A stretch of DNA of 64,000 nt from Chitinophaga sp. YR627. Lineage in GTDB: Bacteria; Bacteroidota; Bacteroidia; Chitinophagales; Chitinophagaceae. The stretch spans positions 124,001 through 188,000 of the forward strand of contig NZ_FOUX01000006.1 of NCBI RefSeq assembly GCF_900114995.1. The letters run 5' to 3'. Below are positions 35,324 through 45,131 of this stretch, piece by piece. A model generated the notes under the pieces. That model was not told where the DNA came from, made no database searches, and saw only the letters and a program-made list of their open reading frames with translations. How positions within the stretch are numbered: the stretch's first letter is position 1; each line of letters starts with the position of its first letter. The position numbers were made by a program, and so were the translations under genes.

Positions 35324-35419
35324 TACTATTTTCCCCCATCCCCCCATAATATTCCCAACCCTTACCATTTCCCGCCTGTTTTGACTATTTTTCCCTTTCA
35401 CTCAAGTTTTACAGGCTCA

Positions 35420-37225
35420 ATGAAAAAGGTTCTATTTATCAGCGCAATGGCTTTGCTCAGTTGTATGGGCAGTGTGAACGCGCAGTCGAAACACACCTTC
35501 GCCCTTTCTAAGAAAGACTTTTTACTCGACGGCAAACCCTATCAGATCATCAGTGGTGAAATGCATCCTGCGCGTATCCCGAAAGAATACTGGCGTCATC
35601 GTATCCAGATGGCCAAGGCCATGGGATGTAATACCATCGCCGCTTATGTATTCTGGAACTATCATGAACAGGAAGAAGGCAAATTCGACTTCACTTCTGA
35701 AAACAGGGATATCGTTGCTTTTATAAAGATGGTACAGGAGGAAGGGATGTGGGTAATGCTGCGCCCTGGTCCTTATGTATGTGCGGAGTGGGAATTCGGT
35801 GGATTACCGCCGTATCTGCTGAGAATACCGGATATCAAAGTACGTTGCATGGATCCAAGATATATCGCCGCAACGGAAAGATATATCAAAGCCTTGTCTG
35901 AAGAAGTGAAACCTTTACAGGTGACTAACGGCGGACCGATCGTGATGGTGCAGGTAGAGAATGAGTACGGTAGCTTCGGTAACGACAGAGAATACATGCT
36001 CAAGGTTAAAGACATGTGGGTACAGAACGGTATCAATGTGCCTTTCTATACAGCTGACGGACCAGTATCTGCGCTGCTGGAAGCAGGATCAGTGCCAGGT
36101 GCTGCTATCGGACTGGACTCCGGTAGCTCCGAAGGTGATTTCGCAGCGGCAGAAAAGCAAAATCCGGATGTACCTTCCTTCAGCAGCGAGTCCTATCCTG
36201 GCTGGCTGACACACTGGGGTGAGAAATGGGCTCGTCCTGATAAAGCGGGTATTGTGAAAGAAGTGAAATTCCTGATGGATACCAAACGCTCCTTCAACCT
36301 GTACGTGATCCACGGAGGTACCAATTTCGGCTTCACTGCTGGCGCCAATTCAGGTGGTAAGGGGTATGAGCCGGATCTGACGTCTTATGACTATGACGCG
36401 CCTATAAATGAGCAGGGAGACACTACGGCAAAGTATAATGCATTGCGTGACCTCATTGGCTCCTACAGCAAGAAAAAACTGCCGGCGATCCCTAAAGCAA
36501 TTCCGACCATCACCATCCCTGATATACAACTGAAACCATTCACCAGCGTGTGGGAGAACCTGCCTGCTGCGGTGAAGTCTGTACAACCGAAGACTTTCGA
36601 AGCCTACGGACAGGACTACGGTTACATGGTATATAAAACAGTGCTGGTAGGACATAAGAGCGGTAAACTGGATATCGTGGAACTGCACGACTATGCCACC
36701 GTATTCCTGAATGGTAAATACGTTGGTAAGATCGACCGCAGACTCGACGAACATAGTATCGAACTGCCTAAGTCAGATGTGAAAGATCCGGTACTCGAGA
36801 TCTTTGTGGAAGGCATGGGTCGTATTAACTTCGCACAGGCGCTGATAGACCGTAAGGGTATTACCGATCGTGTAACGCTGAATGGCATGACCCTGATGAA
36901 CTGGGATGTATATGGGCTGCCAATGAATAGCAATTTCGTAGAAAGCCTGCCCGCATCTAAAACCGGACAGGTGAAAGAAGGCGAATTCTTTAAAGGTACC
37001 TTCACCCTGACCACTACAGGTGATACTTACCTGGACATGACCAACTTCAAAAAAGGAATGGTATGGGTAAATGGTCATAACCTGGGTCGCTACTGGGAGA
37101 TCGGGCCGCAGAAACGTTTATACTGCCCTGCACCATGGCTGAAGAAAGGAGAGAATGTGATCGTGGTGTTAGATCAGCATCAGCTGGAAGCAGCTACTAT
37201 CAGAGGAGAAAAGAAACTCGACTAA
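35420..37225 (+). CDS. beta-galactosidase, glycoside hydrolase family 35
   Basis: 601 aa from the ATG that gives a clean signal peptide (MKKVLFISAMALLSCMGSVN); upstream in-frame codons precede it but look non-coding. GH35 TIM barrel with acid/base Glu in VQVENEYGSFG and nucleophile Glu in SSESYPGW; C-terminal jelly-roll parts (VFLNGKYVGKIDR; MVWVNGHNLGRYWEIGPQ) are typical. Exported, cleaves terminal beta-galactosides, for example galactan side chains of pectin. It converges on a GH97-GH105 pair. Confidence 0.93.
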   Translation: MKKVLFISAMALLSCMGSVNAQSKHTFALSKKDFLLDGKPYQIISGEMHPARIPKEYWRHRIQMAKAMGCNTIAAYVFWNYHEQEEGKFDFTSENRDIVAFIKMVQEEGMWVMLRPGPYVCAEWEFGGLPPYLLRIPDIKVRCMDPRYIAATERYIKALSEEVKPLQVTNGGPIVMVQVENEYGSFGNDREYMLKVKDMWVQNGINVPFYTADGPVSALLEAGSVPGAAIGLDSGSSEGDFAAAEKQNPDVPSFSSESYPGWLTHWGEKWARPDKAGIVKEVKFLMDTKRSFNLYVIHGGTNFGFTAGANSGGKGYEPDLTSYDYDAPINEQGDTTAKYNALRDLIGSYSKKKLPAIPKAIPTITIPDIQLKPFTSVWENLPAAVKSVQPKTFEAYGQDYGYMVYKTVLVGHKSGKLDIVELHDYATVFLNGKYVGKIDRRLDEHSIELPKSDVKDPVLEIFVEGMGRINFAQALIDRKGITDRVTLNGMTLMNWDVYGLPMNSNFVESLPASKTGQVKEGEFFKGTFTLTTTGDTYLDMTNFKKGMVWVNGHNLGRYWEIGPQKRLYCPAPWLKKGENVIVVLDQHQLEAATIRGEKKLD

Positions 37226-37227
37226 AT

Positions 37228-37256
37228 AAAAAAGGGCAGTTTAACTGCCCTTTTTT
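37228..37256. terminator. bidirectional terminator
   Basis: A 12-bp stem (AAAAAAGGGCAG / CTGCCCTTTTTT) between the converging GH35 and GH97 genes. Confidence 0.9.
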
Positions 37257-37264
37257 ATTGAATA

Positions 37265-39211
37265 TTATTGTTTGCGGATCCTGGCTACATACCCGCCACC
37301 CTTTGTCATTTTGATCGTGAGTTTCGAGTGATTGTCCGTTGTACCTGATTCCTTTTTACAATCTTTTGCATTTCTGTCGGCATTAATACCATCTTTCCAG
37401 CTGTCTATTTTGAAGCTGCCTTCACCCAGGAAGGAGAGATCAATGGTCAGTTCCCTGGACGTCCAGTTGGTCATCGCACCGATATACCAGTCGCCGTTGG
37501 GCGCTTGTCTGGCAATGGCGACATATTCGCCCACTTTCGCCTGTAAAGGAATGGTCTGCTGCCATACAGTAGGAACTGTCTGCAGGAAATCCATCGCCAC
37601 TGGTTCATGGTAATAGTGCGTTGGCAGATCGCATAACATCTGTAGCGGACTTTCATACACCACATACATCGCCAGCTGATTACAACGGGTGCCCAATGTC
37701 AGTGGTTCTGCGGGAATAGCTGACCAGCTGTCCCGCTGTACGTTCTGCATACCGCCGGGAGTGAAGTCCATCGGACCAGCAGCCATACGAATGAAGGGAA
37801 TAGTTGTCGTATGAGAAGGCGTGATCCAGTCTTCAAACTTACTGATCTCATTACCTAAAACACCTTCAGACGTCAGCACGTTAGGGTAGGTGCGGAGCCA
37901 GCCGGTAGGCTTGTAGGCGCCATGGAAATCTACCATCAGCTGACGCGCAGCCGCCGCTTTAGAGACCTTTTCATAGTAATTGACCATATCCTGGTCATCG
38001 CGCTGCATAAAGTCCACCTTGATGCCTTTAACGCCCCATTCTCTGAACTTGTCCAGCGCCATGTCCAGTTGCTTGTCCAGCACCAGCCAGCTGCTCCAGA
38101 GCAGGATATTGACATTCTTAGCTTTGGCATAATCTACCAGCTCTTTTACGTCAATACCGGGCGTCAGTTTCATCAGGTCACGGGTATCACACCAGCCTTC
38201 GTCCAGCAGTACGTATTCAATGCCGTATTTAGCGGCAAAGTCGATATAGTATTTGTAAGTCTCATTGTTGATGCCGGCACGGAAATCAACATCATAAATG
38301 TTGTTGTAATGCCACCAGTCCCATTGCACCTTACCGGGTTTTACCCAGCTGTAATCACCTGTTGCGGGAGGGGCCAACTGGTAGACCAGCTGATTGCTCA
38401 GCAGCTCACCATCCTGACGGGCGATCATTACCAGTCTCCAGGGAAAAGATTGTGGTCCCTGAATATTGGCGATATAGTTTTCGCGTGCGGTGACCTGTTC
38501 ATCACGGTCGCTGGTCACCTTTTTCTCCTTTGGATAGTATGGGAACACCGCTTTTAATTTACCGCCTCCCTGGCCACGCAGCCACATACCGCCATAGTTG
38601 AACAGACCTGATTCGGTGAGTAGCAGTTTGGTGCCTTTTACTTCGAATAAAGCCGGCAGACTAGCCAGCTGCTGTTCGCCTATGCTATCCAGTTTATATT
38701 GGATGTATTTACGTTCGTTGTGAGAGAACATAGCGTCCTCCTGTGGGTACCAGGCCCTGCCCTCCTTATCCAGACTAAAACCGGCCTGTTCGTCCAGCAC
38801 CTTGTAAGGTTTTTTGCTGGTCGTCAGCCAATGCCAGGCAATACCATTATCATACGCTCTCCATTCAAGTGCGAGTCCGTTGCTGAAGTCCAGGTGCAAC
38901 TCATTGTACCTGTCAGCGATTGTTTTGGTTTTCTGCATAATGACAGGCGTCAGTACGCCGTCATGAGCCCCCGTTCTGGCTTTGCTGACTTTCCATACGT
39001 TTGCTTTGTCAGCATCGGTTTTAAACGATACGACAGACGGGGAGATCAGTTCCTTGTTATCCTGAGAGAGACTGTAGGTAATGTCTGTGCCTACCTGTAT
39101 GGTCAACGTGACCGTTTTATCGGGCGATACTACGGTGTATCGCTGCTGTGCGTGGATGCCGGAAAGGCAGAAAAGGAAAATTCCTGTTATGGACAGGCCG
39201 CTGTACTTCAT
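37265..39211 (-). CDS. glycoside hydrolase family 97
   Basis: 648 aa with an N-terminal signal peptide. GH97 order is visible: N-terminal beta-sandwich (VSPDKTVTLTIQVG), (beta/alpha)8 core with KVQWDWWHYNN, YVLLDEGWCD, GIKVDFMQRDDQDMV and TSEGVLGNE, and a C-terminal sheet. GH97 covers alpha-glucosidases and alpha-galactosidases acting in the periplasm; the pairing with GH35 and GH105 suggests pectin-derived oligosaccharides. Upstream GH105 is on the same strand, 33 bp away, so likely one operon. Confidence 0.92.
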   Translation of the reverse strand: MKYSGLSITGIFLFCLSGIHAQQRYTVVSPDKTVTLTIQVGTDITYSLSQDNKELISPSVVSFKTDADKANVWKVSKARTGAHDGVLTPVIMQKTKTIADRYNELHLDFSNGLALEWRAYDNGIAWHWLTTSKKPYKVLDEQAGFSLDKEGRAWYPQEDAMFSHNERKYIQYKLDSIGEQQLASLPALFEVKGTKLLLTESGLFNYGGMWLRGQGGGKLKAVFPYYPKEKKVTSDRDEQVTARENYIANIQGPQSFPWRLVMIARQDGELLSNQLVYQLAPPATGDYSWVKPGKVQWDWWHYNNIYDVDFRAGINNETYKYYIDFAAKYGIEYVLLDEGWCDTRDLMKLTPGIDVKELVDYAKAKNVNILLWSSWLVLDKQLDMALDKFREWGVKGIKVDFMQRDDQDMVNYYEKVSKAAAARQLMVDFHGAYKPTGWLRTYPNVLTSEGVLGNEISKFEDWITPSHTTTIPFIRMAAGPMDFTPGGMQNVQRDSWSAIPAEPLTLGTRCNQLAMYVVYESPLQMLCDLPTHYYHEPVAMDFLQTVPTVWQQTIPLQAKVGEYVAIARQAPNGDWYIGAMTNWTSRELTIDLSFLGEGSFKIDSWKDGINADRNAKDCKKESGTTDNHSKLTIKMTKGGGYVARIRKQ

Positions 39212-39244
39212 TATCGGTGGAAATTTAGTGCTGTTTTGTCGTCA

Positions 39245-40375
39245 TCAGTTCGCCAGTAAAGCCGCTGCCGCCCATAATACAGGCGCCTGACCATGCAGAT
39301 CGCCGGTAACCCGGTTACGGTTCAGGTAGTACTGCTGATCGTTCTTTTTATTGGTACCCTCACATACATCTTTTACATCGCCGGATTCATTGATGTATTT
39401 CACCAGGGTCGTCCAGGCGTTTTTAGCTACCAGACCGTATTCTTTCTCATCCAGCCAGCCTTTTTTCACACCTACAATGATCGAGTAAGTGAACATGCCG
39501 GTGCAGGATGTTTCTGCAAAAGAAGTCGGATCGTCCAGCAGCTGATGCCACATGTAGTTTTTGTCCTGCAGTTTCTTCAGGCCAGCCATCATCTTTTTAT
39601 AGCTGTCCATGATCTTTGTACGGTCTGCGTGTCCGGAAGGCAGTACGCTCAGTAACTCGGTCATACCGGCAGCTACCCAACCATTACCGCGACCCCAGAG
39701 GAACTTCGCGTCCGGAGCATGGAAAAAGAGTCCGTCTGGCTGTTGCATAGCATCCAGGTATACCACCATTTCACGGGCGGCGCGGTCCAGGTACTCCTTA
39801 TTGCCGGTAGCGCGGAATGCCTCCACCTGCAACAAAGTGATCATGTACATGTCATCGATCCACATACGGGTCTGCCAGGAAAGTCCCTTGGACTGGTATT
39901 CCTGCTGACTGGCCTGTGGATTGTCCGGCAGCTGCCATTGCTGGTCAGCAAACGCCTTTCCTGCCTCCAGGTACTTTGATTGATTGGTCTGGAGGTACAA
40001 TTCCAGTGGAACCGCTCCAAAGACACTGTGATCAACGTGGTCAGCTCTGGGAACAAGACTCTGGGATTGTGCCAGTAAAGGCTCATAACGCAGGGCCAGC
40101 TTTTGGGCCAGATCTTTATTCCCGCTTGCTTCCGCAAACTGGAGGGCGCCATACCAGGTGCAAACCTCCGGATAGGTAATAGATTGTGGTTGACCAGGGT
40201 TGCCAAAATTGTAAAAAGGACCACTCACATAGTGGTTTGCCACAAAAAGACCAATAGCGGCCGGTTCGGTACCCATCGGCCAGTCTTTAAAGATCTTCTG
40301 AGCAAATACACTACTGAACGGGGTCAATAGGCCCGTTAGAGCGACGATTGCCAGGTGTATTCTCAATTTGCGCAT
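39245..40375 (-). CDS. GH88/GH105 unsaturated rhamnogalacturonyl hydrolase-like
   Basis: 376 aa with signal peptide ending near VFAQ. Alpha6/alpha6 barrel family with typical motifs ADHVDHSVFG, WQTRMWIDDMYMI and FLWGRGNGWVAAG. These enzymes remove unsaturated uronic residues left by pectin lyases. It leads a two-gene operon with GH97. The usual SusC/SusD transport pair and a hybrid sensor are not in the window. Confidence 0.9.
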   Translation of the reverse strand: MRKLRIHLAIVALTGLLTPFSSVFAQKIFKDWPMGTEPAAIGLFVANHYVSGPFYNFGNPGQPQSITYPEVCTWYGALQFAEASGNKDLAQKLALRYEPLLAQSQSLVPRADHVDHSVFGAVPLELYLQTNQSKYLEAGKAFADQQWQLPDNPQASQQEYQSKGLSWQTRMWIDDMYMITLLQVEAFRATGNKEYLDRAAREMVVYLDAMQQPDGLFFHAPDAKFLWGRGNGWVAAGMTELLSVLPSGHADRTKIMDSYKKMMAGLKKLQDKNYMWHQLLDDPTSFAETSCTGMFTYSIIVGVKKGWLDEKEYGLVAKNAWTTLVKYINESGDVKDVCEGTNKKNDQQYYLNRNRVTGDLHGQAPVLWAAAALLAN

Positions 40376-40568
40376 ACAATGCTAATTATCAGGGTTGTAA
40401 ATAGTCACAGTTTTTTAACGAACGATTGCGTAAAGTAATATATAAAAATCCTGTATGCAAGATGCCAGCTGAAAATTTATAAGGGAAGGGGGAAATTTGG
40501 GCATAAAATGTTAACTTAGAAAGAAAGGGCTTGTATTCCTCCATTCATCACACCTAAAATACCTCGTT

Positions 40569-41009
40569 ATGGGAACTGTACGTGACATTCTACGGGTGAA
40601 AGGCCATGCTGTTTACTCCGTTCAGCCAGATGATACTGTATTTGACGCATTAAGCGTATTAGTGGACAAGAACGTGGGCGCGCTTGTAGTGCTCGGCGAC
40701 AATGACAAAGTGTTGGGTATCTTTTCCGAACGTGACTACGCCCGCAGGGTTATTCTGAAAGGCAGGGCTTCCAAAGAGACATTGATCAGGGAAATTATGA
40801 CGGAAAATCCGTTTACAGTGACGGAGGAGGATAGTATCCAGGACTGTATGGTAAAAATGACGGACAAACACATCCGCCATTTACCAGTTACAGATGACCA
40901 GCTAAGACTGGTCGGCATGATTTCCATCGGTGACGTCGTAAAATATGTTATTGACGAACAACGGTATATTATCGACAACCTCGAGGGTTATATAAAGGGT
41001 ACGCGTTAA
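40569..41009 (+). CDS. CBS-domain pair protein
   Basis: 146 aa made almost wholly of two CBS domains (about 15-65 and 80-140; motifs GALVVLGDNDKVLGIFSERDYAR and the RHLPVTDDQLRLVGMISIGDVV repeat), a Bateman module that binds adenosine nucleotides. No effector domain, so it probably acts by binding partners. It ends 4 bp past the stop of the convergent outer-membrane gene, the two overlapping slightly at their 3' ends. Confidence 0.92.
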   Translation: MGTVRDILRVKGHAVYSVQPDDTVFDALSVLVDKNVGALVVLGDNDKVLGIFSERDYARRVILKGRASKETLIREIMTENPFTVTEEDSIQDCMVKMTDKHIRHLPVTDDQLRLVGMISIGDVVKYVIDEQRYIIDNLEGYIKGTR

Positions 41010-43423
41010 CCGCCTACCCTTTGTTGTTCAGCACCCGCTTCTCTGTCACGGGCTGCTTTTATGTTGCTGTTACCAAAATTCCAGGTCAGCGCCAGGTTCA
41101 CGCGCCTGTTCTGCCAGCGGTTATTGATGTACATATCGATGTTGTCGAACCTGGCAGTACCGCGGAACTGCTCGCGGTTGGTAATGTCAGAAACATTCAG
41201 TTTCGCAACCAGCTTCTTATTCATGAAGGATTTCTGTACACCTGCGCCAATCGCGAAGGAAGACCTTATTTTGTATACACCCCACACGAACGGACTTTCA
41301 TAATAGCCGTTGAGCTCCAGTTTCCAGTCCTTTGGTAAGGTAAAAGTATGGGTCGTCTGATAGTTCAGACCCCAGGTATTGGTCGCCAGATTGACCATCG
41401 TATCCTTCACATCATATGCCGTACGGTTGGCGTTGATGTTATTGGTGATATTCCACCATTTGAAAGGATCTATCGGGATGGTCAGTGTAACACCATACAC
41501 ATAACTCCGCTCAAAGTTCCTGTCATAGAAAGTTGTCACTTTTGAAGTATCGTTCTGGATCATGTACTCCAGTACAATGTTCTTGGTCAGTCCGTAGGAG
41601 AGGGCGGCCACATACTTCTGTTTGAAGGTATAGCTGATCTCCGCCTTATGGGTGTATTCCGGTAACAGGTATGGATTTCCCTTGAAATAGTTGTACTTGT
41701 CTATGTACCAGACAAAAGGATTGAGATCGCCGTAATTCGGCCTGGAAATACGCTTCGAATAGTTCACTCCGATCTTATGATTTTCGCTGAGCTTCTGGTC
41801 CACAGAAAGGCTGGGGAAGAAGTCCAGATAAGATCGTTTCACGTGTGACTGCAAGGTCACGGAATACCCGTCAGATTTTGTCTGTTCTGCACGCAAACCT
41901 GCCTGGATATCGGTGTTTTTGATCTGCTTTTTAAAGATCAGATAGGCGGCATACACCGTCTCCGTGTAAATAAACTGATTACTCTGTGTGATGGCCCGCT
42001 CGTATTTACCATTGAGCAGAGAGTCATAACGGAGGTCATTGTCCGTCTTCACAGAACTGAGTTTAAAACCGGTCTCCAGTTTGGTGGTTTTGTTAAAGGG
42101 CAATACCAGGTCGGCTTTGACACTTTTAATGGTCACATTGTTGATCGGTCTGTTACGGATGGAGTGGTAATTCAGTACCGGGTCCACCAGGTAGGACATG
42201 CTGTCGTTCAACAGCATGTTGTTATTGTCCTTAAATTCTGCCCAGTCGGCATCTGCTGATATTTCTGTCCCCAAAGTATCTAGCTGACCCTTATAATTCA
42301 GGTTGAAAGAGACATTGGAAAACTTGTTCCTGATCGTTGTATTGGAGTAAAGCGTTGAATCAATTTTTCCATTACTGCTGATCGGATTGGTATTAAAACC
42401 ATCCTGCCAGAAAGAGTTGCTGTAACCCCTTACAAGCGCGCCGACCGTATGTTTGCTGTTAATGAAATAATCGAATCCCGCCTTATAGTTATTGTTCTTA
42501 AAACGGCGTCTGTTATAAACATCCGATACAAATAAGATCGGCTGATCACCGGATATATGCCGCTCGATATAGCGGGTCTGGAAGAAGCCTCTATTACCGT
42601 TGTTATAGTTACCAAAGAGGTTGAATTTTTCTGTCCGCCAGTTCAGATTCAGTCCTGTCGTGTACATCCCGTATTTACCGGTACCAACCGTCAGATTATA
42701 AGAACCATTTATACCCGTGATAATGGTCTTTTTAGTCTTGATGTTGATGATACCGCTTTTACCCGCTGCATCATATTTGGCGGAAGGGCTGGTGATGATC
42801 TCGATGGTGGAGATATTTTCTGCCGGCAGGCTTCTCAGGAGGTTGGCCAGTTGTTCGCCGGACAGATAGGTAAGTTTACCATCCAGCATAATGGTCGCCC
42901 CCTGGTTACCCTGAAGGATCACATTATCGTCTTTGTCGATCTGTACGCCCGGTGCCCTTTTCAGTACATCTAAGGCAGTACCGCCGGAGGCAGCCAGACT
43001 ACTTTCCACGTTTAATACGGTAGCGCCGTTCTTTCTTTCAATGAATGGTTTCTGTGCAGATACGGTGACCCCTTCCAGTGTTTTGGAAGCAGGAGAGAGT
43101 GTCAGCGTTGGAAGCTGCACCAGTTTATGCTGTGCGTCAATACTGAATACCGAGGTGCTGGCATTGGTATATCCCATGAGATTGGCCTGGATAAAATAGC
43201 GGCCTGCCTCTACTTTGTCAAAGGTGGCGCTTCCTTCCTGGGAGCTTAGTTCACCTTTTACAAGAGAGGAGTCTTTCGCTTTCCTTAACAGGACGTTGGC
43301 GAAAGGAATGGGATGCCCGTTGGTTTCCGTTGTTTTAATGGTGATCTTTCCTGAAACCTGTTGGGCATACATAGTGCCTGACCCGGCGATTACCAGGATG
43401 ACAATCAAAAGAATTTTTTTCAT
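41006..43423 (-). CDS. outer-membrane beta-barrel family protein (carboxypeptidase-regulatory-like N-terminus)
   Basis: 805 aa with signal peptide. Residues ~22-120 form a carboxypeptidase-regulatory-like beta sandwich, ~120-235 a TonB-dependent-receptor plug-like part (VLKRAPGVQIDKDDNVILQG; ISTIEIITSPSAKYDAAGKS), then a large beta barrel ending in LALTWNFG. It belongs to the outer-membrane beta-barrel family common in Bacteroidota. Function is probably transport or sensing; there is no SusD partner. Confidence 0.9.
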   Translation of the reverse strand: MKKILLIVILVIAGSGTMYAQQVSGKITIKTTETNGHPIPFANVLLRKAKDSSLVKGELSSQEGSATFDKVEAGRYFIQANLMGYTNASTSVFSIDAQHKLVQLPTLTLSPASKTLEGVTVSAQKPFIERKNGATVLNVESSLAASGGTALDVLKRAPGVQIDKDDNVILQGNQGATIMLDGKLTYLSGEQLANLLRSLPAENISTIEIITSPSAKYDAAGKSGIINIKTKKTIITGINGSYNLTVGTGKYGMYTTGLNLNWRTEKFNLFGNYNNGNRGFFQTRYIERHISGDQPILFVSDVYNRRRFKNNNYKAGFDYFINSKHTVGALVRGYSNSFWQDGFNTNPISSNGKIDSTLYSNTTIRNKFSNVSFNLNYKGQLDTLGTEISADADWAEFKDNNNMLLNDSMSYLVDPVLNYHSIRNRPINNVTIKSVKADLVLPFNKTTKLETGFKLSSVKTDNDLRYDSLLNGKYERAITQSNQFIYTETVYAAYLIFKKQIKNTDIQAGLRAEQTKSDGYSVTLQSHVKRSYLDFFPSLSVDQKLSENHKIGVNYSKRISRPNYGDLNPFVWYIDKYNYFKGNPYLLPEYTHKAEISYTFKQKYVAALSYGLTKNIVLEYMIQNDTSKVTTFYDRNFERSYVYGVTLTIPIDPFKWWNITNNINANRTAYDVKDTMVNLATNTWGLNYQTTHTFTLPKDWKLELNGYYESPFVWGVYKIRSSFAIGAGVQKSFMNKKLVAKLNVSDITNREQFRGTARFDNIDMYINNRWQNRRVNLALTWNFGNSNIKAARDREAGAEQQRVGG

Positions 43424-43427
43424 AAGG

Positions 43428-43628
43428 TTAAATCTCAGAGTGTTGGTGGGATGGCTTACTCTCAGCGGGTATCACCCACTCGGATCCGACACAGAGCAGG
43501 TAAAATGGAAGCAGTTCGGGGCTGGCACCCGTTCGTTCCGTTCGCAGTTGATGTAAAGCCCTGCCCTCCAGTGCAATAATGGCAAGGATACCCAGGGTTA
43601 TGATAATAAATATGGATACCTTTTTCAT
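43428..43628 (-). CDS. possible small membrane or secreted peptide
   Basis: 66 aa, ending 4 bp before the start of the outer-membrane barrel gene on the same strand. N-terminal hydrophobic segment (KKVSIFIIITLGILAIIAL), then a polar tail. The good signal-like start and the tight spacing argue for a real upstream gene or a leader frame; the C-terminal half has no family signature, so it may be spurious. Confidence 0.4.
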   Translation of the reverse strand: MKKVSIFIIITLGILAIIALEGRALHQLRTERTGASPELLPFYLLCVGSEWVIPAESKPSHQHSEI

Positions 43629-43687
43629 GCAGGTTGTTTTTTAAAAGACGAACCTGCAGTGAAAAGGTTGCAAAAAGGTAGGAAATT

Positions 43688-44953
43688 TTATTTCAGTACG
43701 CGCTGAATTGTGATGAGTGATCGTTGTTCCAACAAGACAGTCCTGTCTTTGCTCAGTTCTTCCAGTAATCCATCCTGGTTATAACGAACGGTCAGTAATT
43801 CCAAACCTTCGTTATATGAGATTTTAAAGTCATCGTGTAATGCCTTCATCAAAGCATCTATTTTCTCCGGGTTATTATCAATACAGCAGGAGAAACTGAT
43901 AGCGGCATTCTGCATCAAATTTATCTTGATTTTCAGCTGGTGAAAACGCTCGTAGACGTCGCTGATCCTGTCTTCCGTAATAAAGTCAAAGTTGCGGGAT
44001 GTGATGGTCAGCAACACCTGATTTTTCTTCAGTACTATGATGGGCGGTAACTGCTTTGTGTCGGTTTCTTCCTTGATGACAGTACCCGGAAGATCTTTAT
44101 TCAGAAAACTCTTCACATAGAGGGGAATCTGCTTGTTCTGAAGCGGTTTGATGGTCTTGGGGTGGATCACCTGCGCGCCATAGTAAGCCATTTCGATCAC
44201 CTCACTGTAAGTGATTTCAGGGATGTTGATGGTATTAGGGAATAACTTCGGATCGGCATTTTTCAGGCCTTCCACATCTTTCCAGATGGTCTGGCTTTCT
44301 GCATTCAGCAGATTGGCAAATACGGCAGCTGAGTAGTCACTACCCTCACGGCCCAGGGTCACGCTTTCATTCTGGTCAGTACTACCGATAAAACCCTGTG
44401 TAATGATGATATTCGCCTTTTTAAACAGAGGTAGTACTTTCTCCTGCACATTCTGGCCTGTGACGGTCCAGTCGATATTTGCGTCCCGGAAGGTATCGTC
44501 TGTACGGAATACATCACGAACATCCAGCCAGGTGTTATTTACGCCAGCCAGGTTAAAATAAGCACTGACAATGGCAGTACTCAGTAATTCACCGAGACTT
44601 ACCAGCTGATCATAATAGTAATCGAATGCGCGGCCTGGTTTTTCGCCCAGCGTCCATTCAGCTTCTGTAAAGAACTGCTGGAGCTGCTCAAATACCGGAT
44701 TATCCCGGGTTCCCAGCAGTTTATCAGCTACTTCAAGGTGTTGCTCTTCAATGTTATGCAGCAGCTGCGCTGCTATTTCACGCTTACGCAGATAGAAGTT
44801 CTGCGCCACTTTCTCCAGTTCATTCGTTGTTTTACCCATCGCCGATATCACGATCAGTATTGGCTGATCCGGGAATGACTGTACGATAGTAGCTACCTGT
44901 TGAATACGTTCAACGCTTTCTAAACTTGCACCTCCAAATTTGAAAACCTTCAT
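43688..44953 (-). CDS. lysC: aspartate kinase (monofunctional)
   Basis: 421 aa. Kinase domain with the N-terminal VFKFGGASLES motif and TLGREGSDYSAAV; a C-terminal ACT-like regulatory region begins around residue 300. It catalyses the same first step as the AK part of ThrA at 12.6-15.0 kb, giving this organism at least two aspartokinase genes. The diverged ACT end suggests different feedback control, as for lysine. Stands alone. Confidence 0.9.
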   Translation of the reverse strand: MKVFKFGGASLESVERIQQVATIVQSFPDQPILIVISAMGKTTNELEKVAQNFYLRKREIAAQLLHNIEEQHLEVADKLLGTRDNPVFEQLQQFFTEAEWTLGEKPGRAFDYYYDQLVSLGELLSTAIVSAYFNLAGVNNTWLDVRDVFRTDDTFRDANIDWTVTGQNVQEKVLPLFKKANIIITQGFIGSTDQNESVTLGREGSDYSAAVFANLLNAESQTIWKDVEGLKNADPKLFPNTINIPEITYSEVIEMAYYGAQVIHPKTIKPLQNKQIPLYVKSFLNKDLPGTVIKEETDTKQLPPIIVLKKNQVLLTITSRNFDFITEDRISDVYERFHQLKIKINLMQNAAISFSCCIDNNPEKIDALMKALHDDFKISYNEGLELLTVRYNQDGLLEELSKDRTVLLEQRSLITIQRVLK

Positions 44954-45131
44954 ATATGCTTAATCTTCCGTGAAAAAAATACGGGGCAAAGTAAGACAAC
45001 TTTGAATTTGTTTTAAAATTTGTTTCGTGGAAAATGACAGTTTCATTAAAATGTGCGTTTTCGGTAAATTAGCTGACGAGACGAGAATGCCAGAGGCAGC
45101 TCACAGTTATGAGAAAACTAATCCATTATAT

